From positions 93,605 to 157,604 of the forward strand of contig MNCI01005801.1 in NCBI GenBank assembly GCA_015680685.1: 64,000 bases of DNA, in the 5' to 3' direction. The position numbers were made by a program, and so were the translations under genes. Source of the stretch: Gnetum montanum. Its lineage: Eukaryota; Streptophyta; Gnetopsida; Gnetales; Gnetaceae. This document shows positions 36,119 to 48,140 of the stretch, piece after piece (the stretch's first letter is position 1; each line of letters begins with the position of its first letter). The notes below the pieces were generated by a model, which searched no databases, was not told the origin of the DNA, and saw nothing but the letters and a program-made list of their open reading frames with translations.

Positions 36119-38905
36119 ATGGTCCCAAAATGTGGACAAAAGGAAGATCCTGCTCAAGGTGGAAGCAAACGACCCAGGAGAGGTGGAAGATAAGATCCTA
36201 CTAGACAACATGCAGAATAGGAGGAGCACTTGTTCAGTATTCATCAAGAGGACCTTCCTACCGTATAGTCCAGGCAGGCAGAAGGAGGAGTTGCTGCAAC
36301 ACTTGAACAGGGACAACATCTCACGTTGCCCCAAGATTGTGTTTAGGCCATCCACGAAAAGTCCACATTCGCTATGGTGATTGTTGAATTAAACTTTCAA
36401 TATTTTGCAAAGTTTGATCCTGAAGCTATTAGGGATCACCTCAAAGGGTCTCCCTTATTGCCTAACCTCTCCGAAAGCGATGCCTAGTACCTAGGGGAGA
36501 TGTACCAATTCTAGCACAATAGGGAGCAAGGAACCACTATCAATATTTGTGGTGTGATAGTTGATTTCTCGGCAGAGGCTATTTCAAAAATGTTAAACCT
36601 TTCAAATACAAGGCCAAAATTTGCTCAGTTATCCAATCGTTCAGACCCTGATGTGCGACTAGATTGGTTGGAAAGGGCTTATGGTAGAGATAAGACATTT
36701 TGTGAGTTGACGACGGATGAGAGGATCTACTTTAAAATTGGAACATATCACCTCTTCCAAATAAAGGGCTTAAAAAGAATATCAACATATGCGCCAAGAG
36801 GATATGCAATGTTGATGAAAAAATTTAATGCTAAGCTACCCCATCTATATTTAACAGAGATCCTGAGGTAGTTCGAGGAACGAAAGATAGGGAAGATGGC
36901 ATTGCCTTTCTCTTATCTTATCAGAAAGCTTTGTCGATGTGTTGGTATTAGGGGGTACACTAATGATGTCCTTTAGAAAGCCCAAAATGCTTCCTATGTT
37001 GAACTATTAAAGTCACTAGCCACAAGGAAAATTACTGGTGAGACGCTGGGACCAGAAGAAGAAGAAGAACAAATGGCTAGACAAACTACAACTCAACTTG
37101 TAGGACCCAGCCAACTTCCAAGCCCAAGACCTAGTCAACAACAAGAAGCAGGGCCTAGCATAGGCTAAGATCAGCCATTGCCGTAACACCAAAAATCGTT
37201 GATAAGCCATCTTAGGGCCATCATTGAGATGATCAATTGGGGAAGTCATGATGACACAAATATCTTCTGCGTCATTGATGATGTCATTCAGACCACTGTT
37301 TCTTTGGATCACATAGGGGGTGAAGTGTCTATTCACACAGGAGGAAGGAAAAGTAGTTGATCACAATAGATCTCAGGAAACACGACATCTTTCCAAGTGT
37401 AATTAGAAACTGATGAAGGGACCACTGTTGTGGTTATGCAACATTAGGGTGCTGCAAGAGCCATAGATGTGGTCACAAACCACATTAAAGAATCATTCAA
37501 TGTACCTGTTGTACCACTGGTAGATCTCACAGGAGCATGGGATGCTCAAAATTTGGCTGGAACCTCAATGACTCTTGTGGAACATGAGGATGCGCTTGAT
37601 CAATTACTCCAAATAGGAAAAATAATGACGTCCCTATTTGACATCCCTCAGGATGTTATGGTAATTTAGTTAGACCTCATTTCTACAAAGGGGAAGCTAG
37701 TCTTAATAGAAGTGAGGGCTGAGCATGCTGAAGAAAAAGTGCAAAAATTACAAGAGTAGCTCATGGCCTTACAAGCAGCATAACAGGACCCTTTGCAATT
37801 TGTTCCTGTAGACTAGCTAGATAATTTCAAAACTAAGCAACTAACCAAGCTAATCACGGAGAATAAAAATGTGGCTAAAGAAAAAGAGAAGGCTATTTGG
37901 GATGCCTCCATAGCACAGGCACAAACTCATGTGCATCTCAAAGCACTCAACGCCTTACAGGAAGAAAATAAATAGCTTGTTGCCAAAAACCTTCAGTTGA
38001 CCACTATCGAAAAGCAAAAGAATGTTCTTGAGGAAAAATTTCATTAATTGTAAGAATAATTCATCCAGGTCAACCAAGACATAAGTCATTTAGCCAGGGA
38101 GAATAGAACCCTCTCAATGGAGGAGGTACATGCAATTCGCCAGAAGACAGCTGTTGAAATAAGCACATGGAAAAATGAGGCTAAACAACATGAAAAGCTA
38201 AAGGAGCACTTTTGAGATTAGGTGGGGATGTACACATAGATTCTTGAGAAGGAGATCCATATGGCCAAGGCCCACATCAATGCTATTAGTGCTCAACACA
38301 TTGACTGGCGGGCCATATTGGACACATATGCCTTTGCCAACCAAGCGGAAGTTAAGAACCGAGACCTAAAAATTTAGGATTTCATAGAATAAATGGAGTT
38401 GTTAAACCTACGGTATGACAACCTTGCCATGTTAATAGCAGGGCACCAAAGGACAGAGCTCAAGCAGCATGTAGCAACCACCTATGTTAAATATGAAGTA
38501 GAATTTGCAAAACGCAAGAAGTTGTTGGAAAAATTGGAGGTTGCAAATTTTGAACTTGAGGTGGTGAAAGTAAGTTACCAAGGCCAAAAAGGTATCACGG
38601 TAGATTTCACTTGATGGCTCATGGATTTTCAAGAATACAAAAATAAAGCCAGAGCCTACGAGGAGGAATGATGGGTGTTTGTAGCTTGGTATGTCAAGGC
38701 TAATCAAATGTTTTTGCAACTACCCTGTCCATGGGAAGTGCCAACTCCATCAAACATTGAAACATTAACATGTATGGCATAATATCCTTAGACCGAAGAG
38801 GAGAAGCTCCAGGCCATACTTCAACACCATCAAGTTTGAAAGCTTGGAGCACAAGACAAAGGGAAAGCACCAATGGAGGAGCCACCGCCACCAAGAACTA
38901 CATGA
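36119..38905 (+). pseudogene. E2 ORF2: plant-transposon-domain plus coiled-coil protein, nonsense-riddled
   Basis: One frame of 929 codons runs from the ATG at 36119 to the TGA at 38903-38905 without any frameshift, but with about 32 in-frame stops. Codons about 85-300 resemble the 'putative plant transposon protein' domain (PF20167-like). This part has an INICGVIVDFSAEAI stretch, the charged LTTDERIYFKIG, and MALPFSYLIRKLCRCVGI, all with the spacing of that family. A Pro/Gln-rich linker follows (about codons 325-355). From about codon 520 to 860 the sequence is rich in Lys, Glu, Gln and Leu with heptad-like spacing, suggesting a long coiled coil. The C-terminus has a PPPP patch. The stops are TAG (about 17), TAA (10) and TGA (5), each one C-to-T step from CAG, CAA or CGA. 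It occupies the env position between pol and the 3' LTR. Function unknown. Confidence 0.75.
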
Positions 38906-39060
38906 GTTCCACAAATTTTGTAGTTGTAGCACATTCTTTGTGTTATGTCTTTTTTTTTCTTCATTTCACACTATGGCATAATTCCATTTTCACCATCCAA
39001 TAATCCCATACCTATCCACTGTGTAATTGCTGTAACTCGAGGACAAGTTTTCATTCAGTC

Positions 39061-39069
39061 ATGGGGGTA
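39061..39069 (+). other. E2 polypurine tract
   Basis: atgggggta immediately precedes the 3' LTR. The same string (tcatgggggta) precedes the E3 3' LTR at 59780-59790. Confidence 0.75.
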
Positions 39070-39919
39070 TGATGAGTCATCATTTGGGCACGATATTGCA
39101 TACGTGATATCACAGACTATCTCATCATCTATAAATAATAGGTAGAAAGATTAGTTATGATCATTAGAAAATTAGGAAGTTAGTTTTAGTTTAAGTGTTT
39201 TCATTTTCTTTATGATCATTAGAAAATTAGGAAGTTAGTTTTAGTTTAAGTGTTTTCATTTTCTTTCTCTCAACCCTTTTCCTCTCCATGTATGCTTGCA
39301 GTGTGGTGAATGTAATTTTACGGCATCCTTTATTTGAGTGTGACATACTTGGACACACACATGACTAGCAGTAAAGATTGAGATTACTTCATCATTGCAG
39401 CATTCACTTAGATTAATTATTTAATTAACTTTTATTTACTACTTTCCTAGTTTATCTCTCTCACCCTTATCTCATGTTAAAACACAGAATGAGTTCGACT
39501 TGATTACAAGCATTTAAGTGTGACTACTTGGTAACCCAGTAGTGTACCTAGGATCTACACTTGGTAATCTTAGTGGTAGTCATGCATGAAGTCCAAGATG
39601 TGTATGGATAATCAAAGAACAAATGCTCATCGCACTTAGGCTAGTTTAGATTCTCTCACCCTCTCTCTCCTAGATTAGTGAATCTTACTTTCCATTGCCT
39701 TCAAGAGTAGTGTTAGATTAGAAACCACATCATACACCTCACTCTGGACTAAACCATACATGACAAAGATAATACTAGTCTAGGTGGGAAGAGAGCGAAC
39801 TATGACCTAAGGCTAACTGTCTAGATGCCACAACTAGTCCGTCTACGGAGTTCGACTGGATCATGCGTGTGACGCTTGTATTCATATGGTTGAATGTAGG
39901 GGTACCTTGCCACTCATCA
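39070..39919 (+). repeat. E2 3' LTR
   Basis: 850 bp, homologous to 31256-32068. It differs by decayed CpG palindromes (cgatattgcatacgtgatat, 39090-39109) and by a 55-bp tandem duplication (39157-39211, 39212-39266) downstream of the TATA box that the 5' LTR lacks. Confidence 0.93.
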
Positions 39920-40504
39920 ATAATTTTTGCATCATCATGGACAAGTGCTTACGTTGCTTGTATGAGATGTAATGCTACATGCATAGTCATGTTGTGTGCC
40001 TGCAAGATCCTACAAAAATCAAATAGAAAAAACAACATCAAGTAGCATCTATCGTAAATAGAGTTAAAATGTACAAATGAAAGGAAAGTAATGCAAAGAG
40101 TGATAGTTTTAGGCTATATTGGTTTATAGTGGTAGCTTAAGGCCATTTTGGGCCATCACAAAGGGAATGATAGTTTAAGGCCATTCTAGGCTGTATGCTA
40201 GTTTAAGGCCTTTCCGGGTGATGTGTTTTTTGTAGATTTATTTTTATGATTTTTATGTGTTTTTGATGTTTTTCAAAGGCAATGTGTAAGCTAAGAGGTG
40301 AATGTGTAAACAAAGCAAAAATTCATGAATAAAACAAAATGCATGATCTAAGCAAGTAGGCAAAATGTAAATGCATAAAATAGTGCGATGAAAATGAAAG
40401 TAAAAAATGCATGACACATGGAGGCAAGAGGTACATAGGAGCCTAATGCATTTTTGATGAGGGAAGAGCCTTGATCACATACTTATTTCATAATTTGATT
40501 TGGA

Positions 40505-41000
40505 TTAGGGGAGGTTGTTGGCTTCAACTACTTGTTTAGGTGTGTCAATCTTATGCATTGTGTTGGTTGCCACAGATGCATCACCAAGAAACTCCACCTC
40601 TGATACTTGCTCCATGTCTATATTATGGATAGCCAAAGGGGAGGCATTATCACTATGGATGATAGCTTGACCACCTTCGTATAGAAGGTGGACTTCTTGG
40701 TGGATGGGAGAGGAGATGGTCTGTAGTTGAGCTAGCCAAGGCATACCCAGGATTAGGTTGAAGCTTGACATCTCCTCTATGACTATGAAATTTGCAGAGG
40801 TGGGGAACTACTTCTCTACCATGAAGGCAATGTTGATTGTAGCCTTGATAGTGTCATGTGATTCATTGAAGGATTTTAGACACATGGTTTTGGTTGGCCT
40901 GATTTCGTCTACCAGACCTAGCTAGTTGAAGATGGAGTATAAGACTATGTTTTTTGTTGCATCATCATCGACCTACACTTTGTAGATCATGCACTATCCA
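40505..41000 (-). pseudogene. E4 aspartic protease pseudogene
   Basis: The minus strand near 40990-40960 gives VDDDATKNIVLYSIF, resembling the retropepsin active site of gypsy proteases (VDDGSS...). It is followed by LGLVDEIRPTKT and, at 40771, MSSFNLILGMPWLAQL, the usual 'YNaILGRPWL' flap-distal motif. A stop (TAG) lies between the two parts. The Gly of the D-[DS]-G motif is Asp, so it is probably inactive. Confidence 0.7.
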
Positions 41001-44000
41001 CCATGTATGGTAATAGACATTGAAGTCATAGTGACCTCTCCTCATTCAGGGTTGACCTTGATTGCATCATCATGAAAGGCTAGGGATGTTGAACCTGATT
41101 CCTATGGAGCAGGGGGCAACATCACTACATAGATGGATGCCTCATCTATGGGGATGTCCTCCATGATAGGAATGAAGGACAAAATTTGGGCTAGGTCTTG
41201 GCAATGCGTAGATGAGGTCATAACAAGTCATATAAGCTTAGCATTATGTTCTTTTGGTTGAGCATTTATTTCATCTATGTTAGTGTGGCTATGAAGTCCT
41301 TGTCATTGGCCATTATGTTAGCCTTCACTTTCTTCATGTGGCTTGAGAGATGGATCTCTCATAGAGGGAACTTGGGCATGGGTTGTTTGGCCTACTAGGG
41401 GGTCACATTGCTTGGTTCTTACTTGCTGGTTGTGGCCATCGCTTTGACCATGGGGATTATGAGGTGACATTTTGACCTCTTGCGTTACCATTTGGTGGAC
41501 CTTCCTAGGTTGCCAGTGGGATCAACCATTGGAGGAAAAGGGACCAACACATTGCTCACTGTTGGGCTTCAGGAAGATGAGGGGTCATCACATTGTGGTT
41601 CCCTTATGAAAAATGGTGGTTTCTTAGTAGTTGTTGTTGCAAGGACAATGCATTATGGCATCTTCATGACAAATGATTACTTAGTAGTTGTTGGTGTAGC
41701 TTGCCGATTTAATGTCTTAGTAGATAGTTGCTGCTCTTTTAACATCATAGAAGATGTAGGCTATGGAATCCTAACCATGAACAGTGTTGTGTGTGCCTAT
41801 AGTGGTACTTTTATCATAAAAGGAGGCCTCTTTCTTGTGGAGGTCAAGGGGACCTTTACGTTGCTAGGAGGCCCACAAATTACAGAAGGCTACTTCACTA
41901 GTGCTAACTTGGCTATGTTGATGGTGTTGATGACATAGCCAACATCTTCTATGTTGGACTGGTGTGTTGCATCAAGCACCAGTTGGCCCCTTTCTATCAT
42001 TGGCTGCAAATTGTCTTGCAAAGCTCAATAGAACTCCATGCAATGACCGAACATCTAGTGATAATGACAGAATTGGTTTAGTTGGAAATGTTGTGGGATC
42101 AAGGGCTCATTCAGTACTACTAAGGAAAGGTTCCTCAAGAGCTCACAATACTTGTCATCATGTTGGTGAGTAGTTTCTGATACTTATTTGTATTTAATTT
42201 TCCCAGATTTCAAGAGTTGATCCAACAACTTTGAGGGTTTCATAAGCAATGGGATGTACTTTGAGTGATCATTATCCTCAAAGTGGGATCTTATAGTGGC
42301 TTGCACTATGACCCCTACTGATGTGGGTGAGTTGGCACTAGAGTTGGTGGCTTTATGTGTCGAGGCCTTGGGCTGCTTAAACTTTGGGCCCTGGTTGGTT
42401 GCCTTTTCAAGGGTGGTTATTGTGCTGGTTTCTATAGGCCATGTGGGTTAGGTCATTACTTGCTTGTACTAGCTCCTCTATGCCCTTTTGTTGGGCAAAG
42501 GCTTGGCTGAGAGACTTTGGAACTAGGTAGTACAGTTTTAACTTAATGAAGTCAATAACTACACCCTTGAAGATGGCCAAGAGATGTGTCTTTGTTATGG
42601 GTCCATTGATTTCTTACAAGGTGGCACTCAATTATTGGATGAATTTGGCCATAGGCTCTAAGGGCCCTTACTTGACCTGCATGAGTTGGTTAAGAGTTGC
42701 TTCAAGTTTTAGGTTGTACATGAAGCATGTTACAAACTAGCTGAGGAGATCCTCTAGGGAGGAGATTGAGGCCCTAGGTAACAAATGGTACCAGTCTAAG
42801 GCTTTTTCGGTGAGAGACATGGGGAAGATGTGCATGATGGCATGTGGCCATGCTTGCAAAAGTAGGCACTTTGACTTGAATGTGACCAAGTGCACATTAG
42901 GGTTTCCTTCACCATTGTACTTAGTGAGTTGAGGTAGCAAAACCCCAGTTCGAATGGTTTGGGGTTGTACTGTAGCACTTATGGGATCATCCTAGTAAAA
43001 GTACACCACCTTGATGGTTTTGGAGGAGGCAACTTTGAGCTAGTTGATCTTCTTTGTCAAACTTTGGATCAGCTGGAATGCTAATCCAAGCTTGAAGATG
43101 TGCCAGCCAGTTGCATTGACTGGGCTTGTGTTGCTTGCAAGGCGAAGGGCTGGATTGTTGATTGTAGAGTATGTCAATTTAATGTCATAGCAGATAGATG
43201 TAGTTGATGTGTTGGGTGAGTGATGGATGTGGTGATTGAGATAGGCCACACATGTGTGGGTTGGATTGACATCAAGGGCATCGATGAAATAGGTAGGACA
43301 TAAGATGCCTAAATCATTTAAGGTCAAGAGGTGGCCCCTACGTGAACATAGGGTTGGGCAGATGCAACAGTTTCTTGCAAGAAAGGCTAAACTAGCATGG
43401 TCACCATCTTGGAAAGGATAGTTGAACTAAATTTAGGAGGGGCCATACTAGGAAGAGGTTGTTGGAAGATGGTGTAAAGAGGGATCTCGTGTTTGGACTA
43501 GGCCTCAAACTCATCTTATTTCTCTTGTGAGGCTTCCTCATAGGTTGTTCCTGCATTGCACTCATTTGCATGGATGAGTTGGGATAGAAACTAGTGGTAG
43601 GAATCTATGAGTGGGATTATATCAAACAAGGTAGGGTTGTATTCTCATTCAACCAAGTGGACTCATTTGTAGTCTTGTTTTGCCTCCAGGTCAAGGTGAT
43701 CCATGGTTAATCCTACTTGGATTTTGGCACAAACAAAGTTATATTGTTCATCGCTAAGCATGGCATGCTTTGGATGGATCATGGTGTCAAATTTGTTACA
43801 CATTGATGTGGAAGGTTGATCTAGATTCATATTCATAGATCGAGTTATGAGCATTGCTATTTGTAAAAGATATCTAACTTTGAAAACTGTAGAAAAATGG
43901 CTAAGTTTGCTAGTAGCAAAAAATGGCTAAGTCTAAAAAATGCAAACAGATTGACTAAGTGTAAAACTACAAAAAATTAGCTAAGTATGAAACTATTGAA

Positions 44001-44121
44001 ATTTGACTAAGTATGAAAATGTAAAAAAATGCTATGTATGAAAATGCAAAAAACATGCTAAGTATGGAAATGTAGAAAAAATGCTAAGTATGGAGGCTAC
44101 CCTTCTTCTAGCACTAAAAAC
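41001..44121 (-). pseudogene. gag: E4 gag region, degenerate
   Basis: The minus strand at 42940-42737 contains a Gag core: KYNGEGNPNVHLVTF, FPMSLTEKALDWY, and a following SLEDLL segment. This matches the Pfam Retrotrans_gag pattern (F.G..dP..H...F ... FP.SL...A..WY). The flanks are frame-broken and I could not define start or end. 43880-44100 is a run of 'gctaagtatgaaaa'-type repeats between gag and the LTR. Confidence 0.7.
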
Positions 44122-45873
44122 TATAATGACTAAAAATTTTAGCAGTTGGAACACTAAGGGGTTTGCAGGTGCACAGCCTAACCTTGCATCCCCATGAGGG
44201 CCTTGCTAGAGGTAGAGATGAGGTTCCTAAATGATCTTGTCGATCAAGAAGGGACTTATGGAATGCAAATAGTTCTAATGCAAAAATGACATTAAGCATT
44301 GAGTGGCATCAATTGTATGAATAGTGCTAAGCATAGTCAATGTTAATGGTATGAATGATGCTAAGTGTAGTCACATTTTTTAGCAAAAAAAAGAAAAGTG
44401 TCAGCATTCATGGATTGCCTCTTGAGCACAGTTGTAGGACAAATGTAGATAAAATGCAAAAAAATGAAAAAAATAAATGCAAAGGATGAAGAGAGAGAAA
44501 TGGAACACCATCCCAAATGGGGTTGAGCATAGTTAACTCCAAAAGGGATTTATAAGGTATGTAGTGTACAACAAGTGTAGTGGAGCATAGTCACAGTCTT
44601 GATGGTGTTGAGCCTTGAAGTTTGTTGCTTGTTGCAATGTACCATGCTTGCCAGGTTGGCTACTGTGATGTACTATGCGGTGTTCTACAAGGTTGCAGTA
44701 TACTATGTGGTGTAACGATGCTTCTCTGCTAGTGTGGTGTGCTCTAGGTCTTGTTTGCCCATGGAGCTAAGTGCCAAAATGCCAAAACGCCAAATGAAAG
44801 TGCCAATTTCCAACCCCTAAAATGTTGGGGATCCAAGGATATTTATAGGGATAGCTTTAGTTAAAAATGCAAATCATGCACCATGTTGTGGTGCAGTAGG
44901 TGGGACTACACTCTAGGATAGTTGGAATTGCACTCATCCCTACTACGCTTTACTGTTACGTTCTATGGTGTTGCGTCGTGTTATTGCTTTGATGGAGCTT
45001 GTGAAGCTAAGAGACTATGAATACACTACCCAACTACATGGAGAAGACTGTAATGTACTTGAAAAGATGCAAATAATTCCAAAATATGCAACTTTGGAAG
45101 ACTATGCTTCATGTCTATGCTCTAGAGCATAGTTACAATTTTTGGAAAAAGGGGGATGCAAGAATGCAAAATGCTACTACTGGAGAGGTGCTCGAGTCGA
45201 TGCAGATGTTAATGCTAAGGTGTGGGCAGTTTTGGAGGCTATTCTTCTAAACTATGCTCTAAAGTGTACTAAGAGTGTAGTCCCAAACTTAGGAAAAATC
45301 TAGTCAAGAATTGGCAAAAACTGGAAAAATGTGGTTAAGTGTTGACTATGCTCTAGGAGAGGCTAACTACGCTTTTGAGCATAGTGAGTGTCTTGGGCAT
45401 AGGTTCAACACTTAGAGAAATCTATGCAAAATCTGGCACCTAGGGTGACTATGCTAACTATACTTAGAGCATAGTTGGGAGGTGTAGTTTCAAATTTTTT
45501 TACAAAACTGGTGTTCTATGCTAACTATGCTCTAGAGCGTAGTCCTAGTAGTGTAGAGCATAGTCTCAGCACTTAGAAAAATTTGCAACTTACATCATCA
45601 TTCTGATACTTAGCTAAAATCTTACAAAAAGTTGGCTGTTGAAGTTGACTACGCTCTACTGCAATGGAGAGCATAGTCCTAGCACTTAGACAAATTTGCA
45701 GAAAGTGTCATCATTCCAATACTTAGAAAATTTTTGCAAATCTAGTAGTTTGAGTTGACTATGCTCAACACTTAGAAAAATATGGGCAAAGTGCCACCAT
45801 TTTGACACTTAGCCAAATTCGTAGTCAAACTAAAATTCGTAGATGCTAGAACCTAAAATTTTGTGGTGTTTCA
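44122..45873 (-). repeat. E4 5' LTR
   Basis: 1752 bp, colinear with the 3' LTR and clearly diverged from it, so the insertion is old. The promoter-like TATTTATAG is at 44840-44848. The inner end has decayed from CA to TA. I could not match the adjacent primer site to a tRNA. Confidence 0.9.
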
Positions 45874-45878
45874 ATACC

Positions 45879-47240
45879 ATTTAGGTTCATTCAGCAATTT
45901 TTAGTTATAGCCCTATCAAAGAGGAGTTCATTAGGAAACATATTAGATAGTGGGTTTTCTTCCTATTTGTTGTTCCATTGTAACTAAGATAAATGGTTAA
46001 AAACCACACTCTTAGTGCCCTTTTGATCTACCATCGTAAGATTGAATTCCTGTAAAATCACCAACCACCATATGACATGGGAGCTTACCATTGGCTTGCT
46101 CAACAAGAAGTGGATGGCATTTTGGTCGATGTGCACAAACACTTTGTATCCAAGCACATAGTGCCTAAACTTCTCTAGAGCAAACCCCACTACCATTAAT
46201 TTTTTTTTATGGTGGTGTAGTTCAGTTGTGCACCCATAATGCTTTGATTTATGTAGTGGATGTAGTATGGATGTTTCTTGTCATCCATATACATAAGCAT
46301 AACTCCCAAGGCATAATTTGATGCATCCATCATGATATGAAATGGTTTGGACCAATTAGATGCTTGTAGGATTGGAGTTTCTACAAGTTTCTCTTTTAGC
46401 TGTTGGAATGCTTTTTCACATTCTGAGGTCCAAAAACATGAAGCATCTTTCTTTATTAACTTTACCAATAGCTTTGCGATCTTAGAGAAATTCTCTATGA
46501 ATCACCAGTAGTAGCTAGTATGTCCAAACAATGATTGAACATCTTTGATAGTTTTTGGTTGATGGATTATTCCTTGGATGACACATATTTTTTTAGGGTC
46601 TACCTCAATTATTGCTTATGATATCATATGCCCTAATACAATGTCTTCCTACACCATCAAATGACTCTTTTGCTAGTTGAGACACAAATTGGCTTCAATA
46701 GATCATTTTGGTACTTGTTCAAGGTGGTCTAGGGCTTACTCAAATGTAGCTCCATAGGTAGAGAAGTCATCCATGAAGACTTCCACACCACTATTGATGT
46801 ACTATTGAAAAATGCTTAGAACTAGGTGTTATAATGTAGTAAGAGCATTGCACAGACCAAATGGCATCTTATGATATGCAAAAGTCCCCCAAGGATTTGT
46901 GAATGTTGTCTTGGACTAGTCCTCTAGTGCAATTTGAATTTGTTTATAGCCACTATAACCATCTAGAAAACTATAATAGCAATGCCCAAATATTATGTTT
47001 AACACCTAATGAAAAAATGACAATAGAAAATGATCCTTGAATGTTTCCATATTTAACAATTGAAAATTGATACAAACTCACCACCTGCCTCCTTTCTTTA
47101 GCACAATGAGTGGACGATTCCACTCACTATCCACAATGGGATAAATGAACCCTATCTTGAGAAGTTGTTAAATTTCCTCTTTGATGATCTACTTCTATTT
47201 GGGGTTTAATCATGTCTATGGCTACCTCTTTGGCTTCATG
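45879..47240 (-). pseudogene. pol: E5 reverse transcriptase and RNase H
   Basis: The minus strand from about 47200 reads the RT fingers (LLKIGFIYPIVDSEWNRP, VLKKGGRWWVC), then MPFGLCNAL and VFMDDFSTYG, with the catalytic FMDD at about 46770-46785 intact. VFMDDFS is characteristic of Athila/Tat elements. It continues through FLGHTSYYW-like text, the RNase H segment TPILQASNWSKPFHIMMDAS and GAQLNYTTIKK, to HIDQNAIHFLL near 46090. The frame is broken by many TAG/TGA codons. E4 separates it from its integrase. Confidence 0.85.
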
Positions 47241-47779
47241 GCTAGATTAGTGTAGATGTGATGTTGACATATCCTAGGATCAAACCCTGTGAGTTCAAGA
47301 TATGACCAAGCAAAAGTTACTGACCATTATTAAACTACATTCAACAACATATTTTTCTATTTTGGAGAAAGATTTACATTGATTATGATCAAATTTCCAT
47401 TTTTTAAGAACACATATTTTATGTTGGTCAATAGTATTTTTAGTTCAAAGGGCTCTTACTTGAAAATTTTCAAGAATTTCCAACTCTTTCCAATAGGTAT
47501 CATCATTTGCATCATTAGAGAGTTGGTGATGAACGTGCTCTAGTTCATCCATGCCTTTGAAATATGTGCATGTTAGGCTATTAGTTGATTCCATGAAAAG
47601 TTTGTTGCTTTTAGAATTAGTGGTCAACCATTGGTTGTCCTCCTATTTTGTGGCTTCTATGTATAGACACCTTTGAATTTACGCTTTTGGCACATATTAC
47701 TTGCATGTAGAGATGGATGCTCATTTCATTGCCTAGATTTTCTGCACATAATTGCACATTGTATTACTATACATGATGC

Positions 47780-48140
47780 ATGGAACTCACTTCTTCTTGA
47801 TCTTCTTGAATGCATTTTCTTTAAATATTTTCAAGGAAAGATCTCTGATGCCCATTCTTACATCAATGATTCTTAGCCATGTTCTTCCCATGATGATTGA
47901 GAAGTCTCCTTTGTGGTTTTCCATCTTGATTACTAGGAAATCAACAATATAAGACCACCCATAGATAGTGGTCACAATGTCTTATACTAGTCCCAATGGA
48001 ATAGTGATGGACTGGTTTGCCAGTTCTAATCTAATATTGCTCTTCTTAAGAGGAGGTAGGTTCTATGTAGTATACATCTCATGAGAGATTAAGTTGACAT
48101 TAAAACTAGAATCAAGAAGAACTTTGCATAGTTCATTTTG
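47780..48140 (-). pseudogene. E5 protease
   Basis: The minus strand gives VLLDSSFNVNLIS (DSG to DSS at the active site) and, at 47975-47787, WSYIVDFLVIKM followed by GDFSIIMGRTWLRIIDV. These match the E3 protease (DSGSGVNLIS, FPIIMGRAWLNTID). Confidence 0.8.

Larger units (their letters stand above)
31256..39919 (+). mobile_element. E2: Athila-like gypsy element with gag and ORF2, no pol
   Basis: LTRs at 31256-32068 and 39070-39919 both begin TGATGAGTCATCATTTGGG and end CACTCATCA. The primer site at 32069-32087 is of tRNA-Asp type. A purine tract (atgggggta, 39061-39069) abuts the 3' LTR. The flanks CCAAT and ATAAT share only 3 of 5 bases, so the target duplication has decayed. The interior has a gag frame that ends with its own stop, a region homologous to the 3' part of E3, an internal promoter-like block, and the 929-codon ORF2. 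All of PR-RT-IN is absent. It is nested inside E4. Confidence 0.9.
27963..45873 (-). mobile_element. E4: gypsy LTR element with gag and protease only, carrying nested E2
   Basis: LTRs at 27963-29798 and 44122-45873 share an unusual tract rich in ACTATGCTC/GAGCATAGT. The target duplication ATACC is perfect (27958-27962 and 45874-45878). Read on the minus strand, the right LTR is the 5' LTR. A purine tract AAAGAGGGGCCAA abuts the 3' LTR (29799-29811). The interior, excluding E2, is about 5.7 kb and has gag and protease but no RT or integrase. It is therefore non-autonomous, comparable to TR-GAG/LARD elements. It sits inside E5. Confidence 0.9.

Noticed and set aside
36119-38905. Alternative genetic code (TAA/TAG read as Gln) to explain the long interrupted frame
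   Set aside because: The same stop positions in E1 and E3 gag are sense codons (CAG, CAA, CGA) in the sister copy. The PPR and copia relics also carry frameshifts, and the gene content is that of a land plant.
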